Shown: positions 19,189-31,364 of the stretch, piece by piece
How the letters are laid out: each line of letters begins with the position of its first letter
Numbering within the stretch: position 1 is the stretch's first letter
Origin: Archivesica marissinica
Taxonomy: Eukaryota > Mollusca > Bivalvia > Venerida > Vesicomyidae
Assembly (NCBI GenBank): GCA_014843695.1
Contig: CM026401.1
Span: forward strand, 50,332,430 to 50,396,429
Direction: 5' to 3'
Length of the DNA stretch: 64,000 nt
The notes under the pieces: model-generated
The model's database searches: none
The model's input: the letters and a program-made list of their open reading frames with translations, nothing else
Told to the model about the DNA's origin: nothing
Position numbers and translations under genes: made by a program

Positions 19189-21440
19189 TTAATGTCGAAC
19201 CCCTCGCGGGGACGTATACATGTTGCGCGTCAAAAACCGCTAAGAAGTTAAAAGTATGAGTAGTTAAAAGTATAATTTAAAAAGGTATGAAAATAAGTTG
19301 TGGTAAAAGTTTAAAAGCAGCTACGCAGAACAACTAGGGACTGACATGTTCAATATGGCAAACTGCCGTATTGAATTGCTCTATGGTAGGGAGATGGACA
19401 CTGTCAGGAGGGAGGTGGTTCCAATGATAGATTGTTCTTGGAAAGAAGGAGAACTTGTAGTAGTCTGTAGTTGCTGTAATTAACCTATAGCTTAAGGAAT
19501 GGCAATGGCGAGTAGGACGGGAGAGGGGAACTAGGTAATTTTCAATGGGAATAGCAACAAGATCATTATGAATTTTATACATAAGGGATAACCTATTGTC
19601 AATACGCCGTTGATCTAGTCTGCGTAGATTTAGGGAATGTAGCATGTCTGTAACACTAGAGGTACGATAGAAGTCAGCCTTTATCCAACGGGCTGCTCTT
19701 CGCTGGACACCTTCAATTTGGTCTATCAATGTTTGGGTATGGGGCGACCAGATCTCGGAGCCATATTCAAGCTGGGGTTTCACTAATGTCTGGTACGCCA
19801 TGGTCTTAAGGGGTTCAGATTTGACCTGGAGGTTTCTATGTAGAAATCCTAATGTTTGGTTTGCTTTCTTTGTTGACCTTTTTATGTGGGTGTCCCACGA
19901 CAGATTATTTGAGATATCCACGCCAAGGTATTTGGCTGAGATGACCGACTCAAGTAGGACTCCATGGAGTTTATATTTGCTGGGAATAGGATGTTTCCTT
20001 CTGGTGACGTGGATAACTTGATATTTGGAGGGGTTAAATTCCATGTCCCACTCCAACTCCCACTCTTCTAATCTCTTAAGATCATTGTGGAGTGTGACCG
20101 ATTCATTTGCAGATGTCAGTGATATATATACTGCAGTATCATCTGCAAAGATACGGACTTTGGAACTGGTGTTTTGTGGGAGGTCGTTTATGTAGGCTAG
20201 GAAAAGCAGGGGTCCAAGTACGGATCCCTGTGGGACTCCAGAGGATACCGGAATGGCCTCTGAACTAGTACCATTAAGGACAACTGACTGGAGTCTATTA
20301 TCTAGAAAATTCTTAATCCACCTTAATGTTTGACCTCTGACTCCATATTCATGCATTTTTAGTAGTACTTTCTCGTGATTGACCTTATCGAAAGCCTTAC
20401 TGAAGTCTAATAGGATGAGATCTACCTGATGCTTATTGTAGACAGAGGTAACCAAGTCATTGACTAGCATTACTAATTGGGTCACGCATGACCGTTTTTC
20501 TCTAAAACCATGCTGCAAATGGTACAGCATACTGTGGTTAGTGAAGTGTTTTGCTATCGAGGAGGAAACTATATGTTCAAGTACCTTGCATAGAACACAT
20601 GTCAGTGAGATAGGCCTATAGTTGGTGGGGTTTGACTTGTCCCTTTTTTGTATATGGGAGCAACATTTGCTGACTTCCACTGGGCAGGCAGTGATCCTTC
20701 GTTGAGGGATTTTTGGAATAAGACTTCAAGGATAGGTGTTCTTTAGACAGGGTTTTAAGTATGATTGGCTTAATTAGGTCAAGACCACTAGCCTTGTGGG
20801 GGTTCAGGTTATTGAGAAGTTTCTCTATGCCATTTGAGCTTACTGTGATCTCATTCATGTTTGGCGTGGATTGACCATTCAGGTTTCCATATGTGTCCTG
20901 AATTTTCATTTTACAAATGGAGGTAAGTCTTAGTGGGGATTTGGAGCTGAAGGCAGACTGAAACTGGGTGTTCAGTGCTGTGGCTTTAGCAGCTTCTTCA
21001 TGATGGAATTTGTTTTCATGCCTTAGGGGTGGCATTTATTTGGAATCTTGCTTGGGATGCTTAAGGATGGAATACAGTTTCTTGGTGTTTGGCCTGTAAG
21101 GATGGGAGGCATCAGCACTGTTTAGATTTAGGATGTTTTCTAGGTATTGATGATAAGCCTCTTTGACCTCTTTCCGCACTAAATGTTTTAGATCCAGGAA
21201 TTTCTTGCGATTTGAAAGCGTACTTGACTTCCTAGTATTTTTAAAGGCCCTATTTCGCCTTCTAATCATTCGCTTAACACTCTGATTGACCCAGGGTAGG
21301 TGATCTCTTAACGATGACTGTTTGGATGGAATCCATTTATCTGTAAGGGTGTTTAGAGCATGAGAGAAATGTTCCCATAGCTATTCAGTGTTTAGTGCAG
21401 TATATTTACCTTCGTTGGTCATAACCTGGTGATATATGGG
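19189..21440 (-). mobile_element. Jockey-like non-LTR retrotransposon, 5'-truncated
   Basis: The element spans the end of an ORF2-like region through its 3' UTR. There is no endonuclease domain, so it is 5' truncated near 21440. The 3' UTR (19333-19189) ends with aggggttcgacattaaagga then a short gatagaa-type tail. The 3' end carries the sequence that became a 35-bp array at 26096. Two partial relatives, at 27080 and 56315, are both joined to 24/19-bp arrays. Confidence 0.85.
19334..21269 (-). pseudogene. Reverse transcriptase ORF of the jockey-like LINE, broken
   Basis: A 448-codon frame (20680-19334) holds RT motifs: YRPISLTC, LILLDFSKAFDKVNHEK (catalytic Asp), SGVPQGSVLGPLLF and FADD at residue 178-181. 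The C-terminus has HTQTLIDQIEGVQRRAARW and ends IEQFNTAVCHIEHVSP. Upstream sequence continues in another frame: KKFLDLKHLVRKEVKEAYHQ, an in-frame TAA at 21036-21038, then LNPHKASGLDLIKP. The piece FQKSLNEGSLPAQWKSANVA lies in the third frame, so there are two frameshifts (near 20735 and 20650). The enzyme would copy element RNA into DNA; this copy cannot. Confidence 0.85.
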
Positions 21441-21499
21441 AGATTATACTATCCAGGTCTTTTTTCAAATCGAAATAACAGAAAGAAATTTATTTTTGT

Positions 21500-21787
21500 G
21501 TTTTACGTTTATTTATCGTCGCTACCGGTTACCCATATGAGCGACGCCTCCTGAAGAGATTAGTCATTTTATATTTTGGAGGACGGTGTAATGATACAGA
21601 CAGAGACCCATTCCATAGTCTCCTCTGGTTCTTTTACGTGCACGGTGTAAAGCACCGACACGAGATCTCGGTTTAACGTCCCATCTGAAAGACTTTTAAT
21701 TTTATTAGGGTCAGGCGGGGGATCGAACCTGCGATCCCTGGATTACCAGTCCAGCGTATTAACCAATGGACAATAGATCCGTCTGTA
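21500..21787 (-). mobile_element. SINE family A copy
   Basis: Read on the - strand it has the tRNA-like head, the gacgttaaaccgagatctcg body, cgtaaaagaacc and the aataaacgtaa end. It lies just beyond the truncated 5' end of the jockey-like LINE, separated by about 60 bp. Confidence 0.8.
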
Positions 21788-21789
21788 AA

Positions 21790-22229
21790 AGAAAAAAAAG
21801 AAGAAGAGGTCTTATTTATAGGACTAGGTAAAAGTGGGACTATTTCGCCAATGTCACCCTCTAGAATGAGTTAAAAAGTTTAGAGAGTATTTGTTTGTTT
21901 CAGTACGTGAGCCAATTATATTTCACTCCTGAACATAGAAAGCTGTTACCGGTATTATCATTCGTGGCTAGCGCCACTTGGTGATAATAACGCTTTCAAT
22001 GTTCATTCGGTGGCGGTATACATATAATTCGACCATTCACTTCGCGTAGACAACAATTCAACATGGCAGCGACTGGGAACCAGAAAGGTAAACGAAACCG
22101 TAAAATCTTTATCTCAACCAGCCGATCAGAATATAGTATCAACCACGCATAACTTGCACCGCCCAGGGTTAGGGTCAAAACGCGTGGTTGATGTCATTAT
22201 TCAGTTGGGTGGTTGAGAAAAAAGGCTTA
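21790..22229. other. Low-repeat stretch, no gene recognised
   Basis: An ATG at 22063 (MAATGNQK) ends in a GTAAAC donor at 22088 and could be a first exon, but nothing supports it further. Confidence 0.4.
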
Positions 22230-22435
22230 CCATGATATGTAGGATTTACGCTGAGCATAGATTCCACCACTCTAAAATATTATTTATATGTTACTATCAT
22301 TAGGCATATTTCCTCGTAATAACTGTTATTTTATGCTTTCCCATGACATCTTGAAATAATTTAAATGTGTTTCAAAGCAGTGGAATAACGCCATTATATT
22401 TCTCACTACTGTGGCGTAAATCCTACATATCATGG
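22230..22435. mobile_element. Element with perfect 21-bp inverted repeat
   Basis: ccatgatatgtaggatttac then g at 22230 is mirrored perfectly at 22415-22435. The adjacent block gagcatagattccaccactc recurs near 23000-23035, a fragment of the same family. Confidence 0.65.
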
Positions 22436-23187
22436 CCTATAAAAAAAGTTAAATGCATTTCCCGCATATTATTATTTTCTTAAGTCGTGAACACAACTTT
22501 CAAAAAATTGTTGTTGAAAATTTTAGCTTCATTACGTGACCATGCGCCTAAATACAGCTATCGAAAGGGCACCTGTATCAATGTGGAACTAGATACTTTA
22601 GGGCACCTATGCACGGCACGGCGTACATGGACATTTTTATTTATGCACGGGTAAATGTTGAATATAATATTTTGACTTAGTAACATCAATAACTAATAAT
22701 ATTACAACTCATAAGATACTTTTTTTCTGGTTATTTGTACAATTTTTTCCAATTCTTTCCAATTCGGATAGCTACCTGAAAGGCTCATAAACCGCATCAT
22801 TTTGGTGGAAAATATTCTCCCAACAAGTTCGTCTGTTTAGATTCTGCTACTGAACCAGTCAGGTGACCGTTGCATTAGGCTACCGGTACGCACAACGGAA
22901 TGCTATTGAATCATGCTTCACCTCTATCAGCGAAAATAGGTTAAAACTATTTAAATATTTTAAATACGGATGCAAATGGAAAAAATACGCCGAGCATAGG
23001 AATACGCCGAGCATAGGTTCCACCACTCTAATAATAATACCATTGAAAATGACACAAGGATGCATTCATTTTGTGGAAGACTTGTCCTAAAAATAAGACT
23101 TCTACATCAATTTTTCCCCTGTTATTTCGAGAAAAATGCCTGGATAGTAAAATGTCACATTTTTCACGTCTAAATATTTGGACTAGT
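22436..23187. other. No gene recognised
   Basis: Only fragments of the 22230 element family near 22990-23035 (cgccgagcataggttccacc). Confidence 0.5.
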
Positions 23188-23410
23188 GGAAGTCGTGATA
23201 GCGCAGTGGATGCGCGTTCACTTCAGGTGCAAACAGTCTGGAGTTCGAGCCCCGCTGGAGCCGTTACGACTGTGCCCTTAGGCAAGGCATTTAAATTCCA
23301 CGTTGCCTCTTCTCCCTCATGGCTATGGATTCCATCAGGAATGAGGTCTCGAAAGTGATTAATATAAGTTGTAAGAACTTGTTTCGCAATCGAGCTAAAA
23401 TAAATTTGTA
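23188..23410 (+). mobile_element. SINE family B copy
   Basis: Near full length: tcgtgatagcgcagtggatg as head, gagttcgagccccgctggag as B-box region, the cttaggcaaggcatttaaat motif, and the tail gagctaaaataaatttgtat. Confidence 0.85.
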
Positions 23411-23935
23411 TAAACTATTCATTTATGAGGTAAATCCATTAAAACCTTCAGACGTGCAAACTTTCGTAAACACGCATCATTTTAAATTATCTGCCGCGGA
23501 TCCGAAGGATCTCGGAGGGGATATTGGTTTGGTGTCGTCCATCAGCGTGTTCTTCCGTCCAGAGTCAGAGTATCCGTAACCAATCGGTGGAATTTCATGA
23601 AAACTCTAATCAAATATGTATCACCATAGTGTGCGCAGGTGCACGTATAACTTTCGTCCGCATCGGGTCAGAAACGCTACAACAAGTTTACCCACATTGC
23701 AATAGTGAAATGAGAGTTATTGCCCTTGAATTAAATATTCAATAATTTGGCCGTAACTAAGTAACAGCTTCATAGAATTTCATGAAACTCAAGCAAATAT
23801 GTATTGTCATATTACATTGGTGCAGGTATAACTTTCGTCCGGATCAGGTTAATTTATTCGTCATGTCATGGACCAATGTCAGTTACTTAGTGTTGAATTG
23901 ATTAACATACTTGTCTAATCTTCTATCTCGCCTGT
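23411..23935. repeat. Two diverged dispersed-repeat units
   Basis: gaatttcatgaaaactctaa with ataactttcgtccgcatcgg (23591-23670) recurs as gaatttcatgaaactcaagc with ataactttcgtccggatcag (23776-23850). Before it, 23440-23580 has an open + frame I do not recognise. Confidence 0.5.
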
Positions 23936-23939
23936 TTAG

Positions 23940-24195
23940 CATAAACTTTATTTATCTTACAACAAATGCGAAACAATCTTTAATAACTGATATTAGTCAC
24001 TCTTATTGGTGCAGATGAAAGCATGCATATGTGGTCATTCGTGTCGGAGAAATCTGGAGTACGCAGATAAAACTCACCTGTCCGATTTGGCGACCACCGT
24101 ACCATCTCACATGTACTACCCGATCCAAGGATCAAACTCAGGTTGCATTAGTGAGAAGCGCGTGTGCTAACCACTGCGCTAACCGGACAACCACA
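23940..24195 (-). mobile_element. SINE family D
   Basis: Read on -, the head is tgtccggttagcgcagtggt then tagcacacgcgcttc, followed by a damaged B box. The body contains the complement of cacctgtccgatttggcgac and the tail the complement of aaactttatttatcttacaa. The same family occurs at 53107. Confidence 0.7.
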
Positions 24196-24207
24196 TGTGA
24201 AGAAACA

Positions 24208-24376
24208 ATTCTGTGCTGTATATATATACATGTAGTTCATATTTGTGCAGCAGTGAGTGTGCTGTATATATACATGTAGTTCATATTTGTGCAGCAGTGA
24301 GTGTGCTGTATATATACATGTAGTTCATATTTGTGCAGCAGTGAGTGTGCTGTATATATACATGTAGTTCATATTT
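24208..24376. repeat. 44-bp tandem repeat, about 4 copies
   Basis: Units contain gtgtgctgtatatatacatg and agttcatatttgtgcagcag, starting at 24257 and 24301 with a 44-bp step. Confidence 0.9.
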
Positions 24377-24403
24377 GAAGAGAACAACTGTATACAACCT
24401 GCC

Positions 24404-24622
24404 TTAACCCTTTCAACACCACAGACCTCTATATAGGCTTACAAAAAGCTCGTCACGAGCCGGCTCATCTGGATCTGCACTTTTTGCAAGTAGTATTACT
24501 AATTTTAGACAAAATTGCCCATCTTGATAAATGAACTGGTCCGAATGTAATTTTCTTATTCATTTATTGGTCTAAGAATATCATGGACCAGTCCATGTCA
24601 GTAACTTGGAGTTGATAGAGTT
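24404..24622. mobile_element. Inverted-repeat element, family 2
   Basis: Start ttaaccctttcaacaccaca and end gttgatagagtta. The central hairpin has lost one arm (aaaagctcgtcacgagccgg). It abuts a family 1 element. Confidence 0.7.
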
Positions 24623-24788
24623 AAGCAGCCAGCCAATGGAGTCAGAGAAAGTGGCTGCTTAGCACAGGTGGCTGCTTAATAGAGGTCAAATATATAATAA
24701 AACAACCAATTGGAAATCTGGAAACTGGCTGCTTAATACAGGTTAGCTGCTTAATGGAGGTGACCACTAACACAGGTGTGACTGTATA
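24623..24788. mobile_element. Inverted-repeat element, family 1, one end missing
   Basis: Family blocks ggctgcttagcacaggtggc and ggctgcttaatagaggtcaa end in gaccactaacacaggtgtga then ctgtat. The other end is replaced by the end of a family 2 element, which abuts directly. Confidence 0.7.
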
Positions 24789-24856
24789 GCAACTAAATTA
24801 AAAATAATTGTTTGTGGGAAAACTACTATAAAAACCAGAACTTAAGTCGTGTTTCT

Positions 24857-25063
24857 TTAACCCATTCAACACCAAGTAACTGACATGGACTTGTGCATGA
24901 TATTTTTAGACCAATAAATTAAGGAGAAAATTACATTTGGACCAGTATCTTAAAATAGTAATATTAATCGCAAAAAGTGCAGATCCTGATGTGATGAGCC
25001 GGCTCATTTGGATCTATGCTTTTTGTATGCCTATTTAGAGGTCTGTAGTGTTGAAAGGGTTAA
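24857..25063. mobile_element. Inverted-repeat element, family 2, opposite orientation
   Basis: Start taacccattcaacaccaagt and end gtgttgaaagggttaa. With the copy at 24404 it forms a divergent pair around a family 1 element. Confidence 0.75.
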
Positions 25064-25089
25064 ATTAAATATCACACTATAACAATTTG

Positions 25090-25292
25090 TTTGGACTGCG
25101 AATCTATGGATCACAAATTCAATACCCCATCTGACGCTAGGAATATTGACAGTCTTTCAGATCGGACATGCAAAAGAACCAGGGATGCTTCTGGAATTGG
25201 AGTGTCTTCTGTTTCCGCTTCTGTATCTTGCTTGCATTCTCCAAAAGTGTACAATGGGACTACGGTAAATAAACGTATTACGTTATTAACCC
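25090..25292 (+). mobile_element. SINE family A, old diverged copy
   Basis: Weak but ordered matches to family A are seen: a degenerate head near 25095, cagtctttcagatcggac, aaaagaaccagggatgcttctggaat, and the end gtaaataaacgta. Many substitutions and a lost B box mark it as old. Confidence 0.5.
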
Positions 25293-25432
25293 TTTCCTTC
25301 ATAGAGATTTAGGTTAATATACTATTATATCTCCATACAGATGACAGCCATTTAGCTATCATGCAGTGGATAAGTAGTCGCCCTATCTATACCATATTAC
25401 TGGGTCTACATGAGATTCTGGCCTTAATTATG

Positions 25433-25685
25433 AACATCGGTTTGACTACTACATTGTCAAAGTATGTCGTATTGGTAATGGCGTCAAGAGGTGCTTCTAT
25501 GAGGGAAAGGGTTTATGAGCATCGGTTTGACTACTACATTGTCAAAGTATGTTGTATTGGTACTGGCATCAAGAGGTGCTTCTATGAGGGAAAGGGTTTA
25601 TGAGCATCGGGTTGACTACTACATTGTCAAAGTATGTTGTATTGGTAATGGCGTCAAGAGGTGCTTCTATGAGGGAAAGTGTTAA
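25433..25685. repeat. 85-bp tandem repeat, 3 copies
   Basis: Units contain catcggtttgactactacat and caagaggtgcttctatgagg. Confidence 0.9.
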
Positions 25686-25689
25686 GAGA

Positions 25690-26095
25690 AATCTTTCAAA
25701 AGTTATTTCCCTTTTCGTCATATTTGTCATTTGTATGTTGAAATATGAGAAATTGAAACAATAAGCTTCGATTGACATTATGTCTGTTACAGTGCAAATA
25801 TATTCATGCTTGGACGTGCATTTCACTGAAATAAAATAGATTTTCTCTTGTGACATTGAAGACGCACCTATTTGAATAAACTCGTGTAGGCTATACCAGA
25901 TGCTACCTCAGCAAAAAGTAAATACGTGTACCAGCAAAATAATAATATCTTGTCCACAGATATCATGCAAGTTGACAGCTGAGAATTACATCATTGTTGG
26001 CTGTTGACGAAAGCTCTGTTGGAAAGCTCTGTTGTCATAATTCTATACAAGTACTGTCTATTCTCGCCTATAAGTTGATCCCCACTATAAGACGA
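25690..26095. other. No feature recognised
   Basis: AT-rich spacer between the 85-bp repeat and the 35-bp array. Confidence 0.5.
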
Positions 26096-27075
26096 CCCCA
26101 TAGTGGGGATGTAGACATGTTGCGCGTCAAACCCATCGTGGGGATGTAGACATGTTACGCGTCAAACCCATCGTGGGGATGTAGACATGTTACGCGTCAA
26201 ACCCATCGCGGGGATGTAGACATGTTGCGCGTCAAACCCATCGTGGGGATGTAGACATGTTACGCGTCAAACCCATCGTGGGGATGTAGACATGTTACGC
26301 GTCAAACCCATCGCGGGGTTGTAGACATGTTACGCGTCAAACCCATCGTGGGGTTGTAGACATGTTACGCGTCAAACCCATCGCGGGGTTGTAGACATGT
26401 TACGCGTCAAACCCATCGTGGGGTTGTAGACATGTTACGCGTCAACCCATCGTGGGGTTGTAGACATGTTACGCGTCAAACCCATCGTGGGGATGTAGAC
26501 ATGTTACGCGTCAAACCCATCGTGGGGATGTAGACATGTTACACGTCAAACCCATCGTGGGGATGTAGACATGTTACACGTCAAACCCATCGTGGGGTTG
26601 TAGACATGTTACGCGTCAAACCCATCGTGGGGATGTAGACATGTTACGCGTCAAACCCATCGCGGGGTTGTAGACATGTTGCACGTCAAACCCATCGCGG
26701 GGATGTAGACATGTTACACGTCAAACCCATCACGGGGATGTAGACATGTTATGCGTCAAACCCATCGTGGGGTTGTAGACATGTTACGCGTCAAACCCAT
26801 CGTGGGGATGTAGACATGTTACGCGTCAAACCCATCGCGGGGATGTAGACATGTTACGCGTCAAACCCATCGCGGGGATGTAGACATGTTGTGCGTCAAA
26901 CCCATCGTGGGGTTGTAGACATGTTACGCGTCAAACCCATCATGGGGTTGTAGACATGTTGTGCGTCAAACCCATCGTGGGGATGTAGACATGTTGTGCG
27001 TCAAACCCATCGTGGGGATGTAGACATGTTGTGCGTCAAACCCATCGTGGGGTTGTAGACATGTTGCGCATCAAA
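26096..27075. repeat. 35-bp array derived from LINE 3' end, about 28 copies
   Basis: Units contain cccatcgtggggatgtagac and atgttacgcgtcaaa. The LINE 3' end at 19196-19232 reads cccctcgcggggacgtatac then atgttgcgcgtcaaa. The LINE 3' part follows directly at 27080. Confidence 0.9.
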
Positions 27076-27079
27076 CAGC

Positions 27080-27515
27080 AAAGTAGGGTGAGAAGCTAAA
27101 AGGACAATATGAGATAGTAATGAAAAAATAAGTTTAAAAGCAGCTAGGCAGAACAACTATGGGCTGGCATGGCTGATCTATGGTAGGGAGCTGGGCAATG
27201 TCAGGAGGGAGATGGTTCCAATAATAAATGGTTCTTGGAAAACATACTGTAGTCTGTTGTTGCTGTAATTAACCTGTAGCTTATGGAATGGCAGTGTCAT
27301 GCGGGGCGGGAGAGGGGAACTAGGTTATTCTCAATTGGGATAGCAACCAGATCATTATGAATTTTGAACATAAGGGATAACCTATTATCATTACGCCCTG
27401 AGATCTAATCTGCGTACATCTAGGGAATGGATCATATCTCTACCACACTCTGCCTTCATCTCCGGGCTGCTTTTTGCTGAACACCTTCAACTTGATCTAT
27501 CAGTGTTTGGGTATG
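27080..27515 (-). mobile_element. Jockey-like LINE, 3' part, joined to two arrays
   Basis: The + strand matches 19250-19745: aagtttaaaagcagctaggc, gcaatgtcaggagggagatg, gggagaggggaactaggtta, gaacaccttcaacttgatct. The - strand codes HTQTLIDQVEGVQQKAARR at its upstream end, then 24-bp array begins. At its 3' end the 35-bp array begins. It carries several indels and stops. Confidence 0.8.
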
Positions 27516-30500
27516 TGGCCATATTACAGGTTGTGTATGGGGCCATATTACAGGTTGGGTATGGGGCCATATTACAGGTTGGGTATGGGACCATATTACA
27601 GGTTGGGTATGGGGCCATATTACAGGTTGGGTATGGGACCATATTACAGGTTGGGTATGGGGCCATATTACAGGTATGGATGGGGCCATATTACAGGTTA
27701 GGTATGGGGCCATATTACAGGTTGTGTATGGGGCCATATTACAGGTATGGGGCCATATTACAGGTATGGGGCCATATTACAGGTATGGGGCCATATTACA
27801 GGTTGTGTATGGGGCCATATTACAGGTATGGGGCCATATTACAGGTTGTGTATGGGGCATATACAGGTATGGGGCCATATTACAGGTTGGGTATGGGGCC
27901 ATATTACAGGTATGGGCCATATTACAGGTATGGGGCCATATTACAGGTTGGTATGGGGCCATATTACAGGTTGTGTATGGGGCCATATTACAGGTATGGG
28001 GCCATATTACAGGTTGGGTATGGGGCCATATTACAGGTTGTGTATGGGCCATATTACAGGTTGGGTATGGGGCCATATTACAGGTATGGGGCCATATTAC
28101 AGGTATGGGGCCATATTACAGGTTGGGTATGGGGCCATATTACAGGTTGGGTATGTGGCCATATTACAGGTTGTGTATGGGGCCATATTACAGGTATGGG
28201 GCCATATTACAGGTGTGTATGGGGCCATATTACAGGTTGTGTATGGGGCCATATTACAGGTATGGGGCCATATTACAGGTTGGGTATGGGGCCATATTAC
28301 AGGTTGGGTATGGGGCCATATTACAAGGTATGGGGCCATATTACAGGTTGTGTATGGGGCCATATTACAGGTTGGGTATGGGGCCATATTACAGGTTGGT
28401 ATGGGGCCATATTACAGGTTGTGTATGGGGCCATATTACAGGTTGTGTATGGGGCCATATTACAGGTTGGGTATGGGGCCATATTACAGGTTGGGTATGT
28501 GGCCATATTACAGGTTGTGTATGGGGCCATATTACAGGTTGTGTATGGGGCCATATTACAGGTTGTGTATGGGGCCATATTACAGGTATGGGGCCATATT
28601 ACAGGTTGGGTATGTGGCCATATTACAGGTTGTGTATGGGGCCATATTACAGGTTGTGTATGGGGCCATATTACAGGTATGGGGCCATATTACAGGTTGT
28701 GTATGGGGCCATATTACAGGTTGTGTATGGGGCCATATTACAGGTTGGGTATGGGGCCATATTACAGGTTGGGTATGGGCCATATTACAGGTATGGGACC
28801 ATATTACAGGTTGGGTATGGGGCCATATTACAGGTTGGGTATGGGGCCATATTACAGGTTGTGTATGTGGCCATATTACAGGTTGTGCATGGGGCCATAT
28901 TACAGGTATGGGGCCATATTACAGGTTGGGTATGGGGCCATATTACAGGTTGTGTATGGGGCCATATTACAGGTATGGGGCCATATTACAGGTTGGGTAT
29001 GGGGCCATATTACAGGTTGTGTATGGGGCCATATTACAGGTTGTGTATGGGGCCATATTACAGGTTGTGTATGTGGCCATATTATAGGTTGTGTATGTGG
29101 CCATATTACAGGTATGGGGCCATATTGCAGGTATGGGGCCATATTACAGGTTGGGTATGGGGCCATATTACAGGTTGTGTATGTGGCCATATTACAGGTT
29201 GTGTATGGGGCCATATTACAGGTATGGGCCATATTACAGGTTGTGTATGTGGCCATATTACAGGTTGTGTATGGGACCATATTACAGGTTGGGTATTGGG
29301 CCATATTACAGGTTGGGTATGGGGCCATATTACAGGTTGTGTATGGGGCCATATTACAGGTTGGGTATGGGGCCATATTACAGGTTAGGTATGGGACCAT
29401 ATTACAGGTTGTGTATGGGACCATATTACAGGTTGTGTATGGGGCCATATTACAGGTTGTGTATGGGGCCATATTACATGTTGTGTATGGGACCATATTA
29501 CAGGTTGTGTATGGGGCCATATTACAGGTTGGTTGTAAGGGGCCATATTACAGGTTGTGTATGGGGCCATATTACAGGTTGTGTATGGGGCCATATTACA
29601 GGTTGTGTATGTGGCCATATTACAGGTTGTGTATGGGACCATATTACAGGATGTGTATGGGGCCATATTACAGGTTTGTATGGCCATATTACAGGTTGTG
29701 TATGGGGCCATATTACATATGGGGCCATTACAGGTTGGTATGGGGCCATATTACAGGTTGTGTATGGGGCCATATTACAGGTAGGCCATATTACAGGTAT
29801 GGGGCCATATTACAGGTTGGGTATGGGGCCATATTACAGGTTGGGTATGTGGCCATATTACAGGTTGGGTATGGGGCCATATTACAGGTATGGGGCCATA
29901 TTACAGGTTGGGTATGGGGCCATATTACAGGTTTGTATGGGGCCATATTACAGGTTGTGTATGGGGCCATATTACAGGTTGTGTATGGGGCCATATTACA
30001 GGTTGTGTATGGGGCCATATTACAGGTTGTGTATGGGGCCATATTACAGGTTGTGTATGGGGCCATATTACAGGTTGTGTATGGGGCCATATTACAGGTT
30101 GTGTATGGGGCCATATTACAGGTTGTGTATGGGGCCATATTACAGGTTGGGTATGTGGCCATATTACAGGTTGGGTATGGGGCCATATTACAGGTATGGG
30201 GCCATATTACAGGTTGTGTATGGGGCCATATTACAGGTTGGGTATGGGGCCATATTACAGGTTGGGTATGGGGCCATATTACAGGTTGTGTATGGGGCCA
30301 TATTACAGGTTGTGTATGGGGCCATATTACAGGTTGTGTATGGGCCATATTACAGGTATGGGGCCATATTACAGGTTGTGTATGGGCCATATTACAGGTG
30401 GGTATGGGGCATATTACAGGTTGTGTATGGGGCCATATTACAGGTTGTGTATGGGGCCATATTACAGGTTGTATGGGCCATATTACAGGTATGGGGCCAT

Positions 30501-31364
30501 ATTACAGGTTGTGTATGGGGCCATATTACAGGATGCCAATACAGTTGGGTATGGGGCCATATTACAGGTTGTGTATGGGGCCATATTACAGGTTGGGTAT
30601 GGGGCCATATTACAGGTTGTGTATGGGGCCATATTACAGGTTGTGTATGGGGCCATATTACAGGTTGGGTATGGGGCCATATTACAGGTTGTGTATGGGC
30701 CATATTACAGGGTATGGGACCATATTACAGGTTGTGTATGTGGCCATATTACAGGTTGGGTATGGGGCCATATTACAGGTTGTGTATGGGGCCATATTAC
30801 AGGTTGGGTATGTGGCCATATTACAGGTTGGGTATGTGGCCATATTACAGGTTGTGTATGGGGCCATATTACAGGTTGTGTATGGGGCCATATTACAGTG
30901 GGTATGGGGCCATATTACAGGTTGTGTATGGGGCCATATTACAGGTTGTGTATGGGGCCATATTACAGGTTGTGTATGCGGCCATATTACAGGTTGTGTA
31001 TGGAGCCATATCACAGGTTGTGTATGGGGCCATATTACAGGTATGGGGCCATATTACAGGTATGGGGCCATATTACAGATTGTGTATGTGGCCATATTAC
31101 AGGTATGGGGCCATATTACAGGTTGGGTATGGGGCCATATTACAGGTTGTGTATGGGGCCATATTGCAGGTTGTGTATGGGGCCATATTACAGGTTGTGT
31201 ATGTGGCCATATTACAGGTATGGGGCCATATTACAGGTTGGGTATGTGGCCATATTACACGTTGGGTATGTGGCCATATTACAGGTTGGGTATGGGGCCA
31301 TATTACAGGTATGGGGCCATATTGCAGGTTGGGTATGGGGCCATATTACAGGTTGTGTATGGGG
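27516..31364. repeat. 24/19-bp array 1, runs into a gap
   Basis: On + the unit is ggccatattacaggttgggt with atgg; the 19-bp form drops gggtt-type bases. Variants gtgt/gggt, ggg/gtg and gac/ggc occur. All frames encode low-complexity peptides; long open frames here are a by-product of 24 being divisible by three. Confidence 0.97.

Noticed and set aside
22063..22087. Possible first exon MAATGNQK with GTAAAC donor
   Set aside because: Too short to support alone; no following exon recognised downstream on +.
26096..27075. CRISPR-like array (regular repeats)
   Set aside because: There are no spacers: units are head to tail with no unique sequence between them, and the host is eukaryotic.
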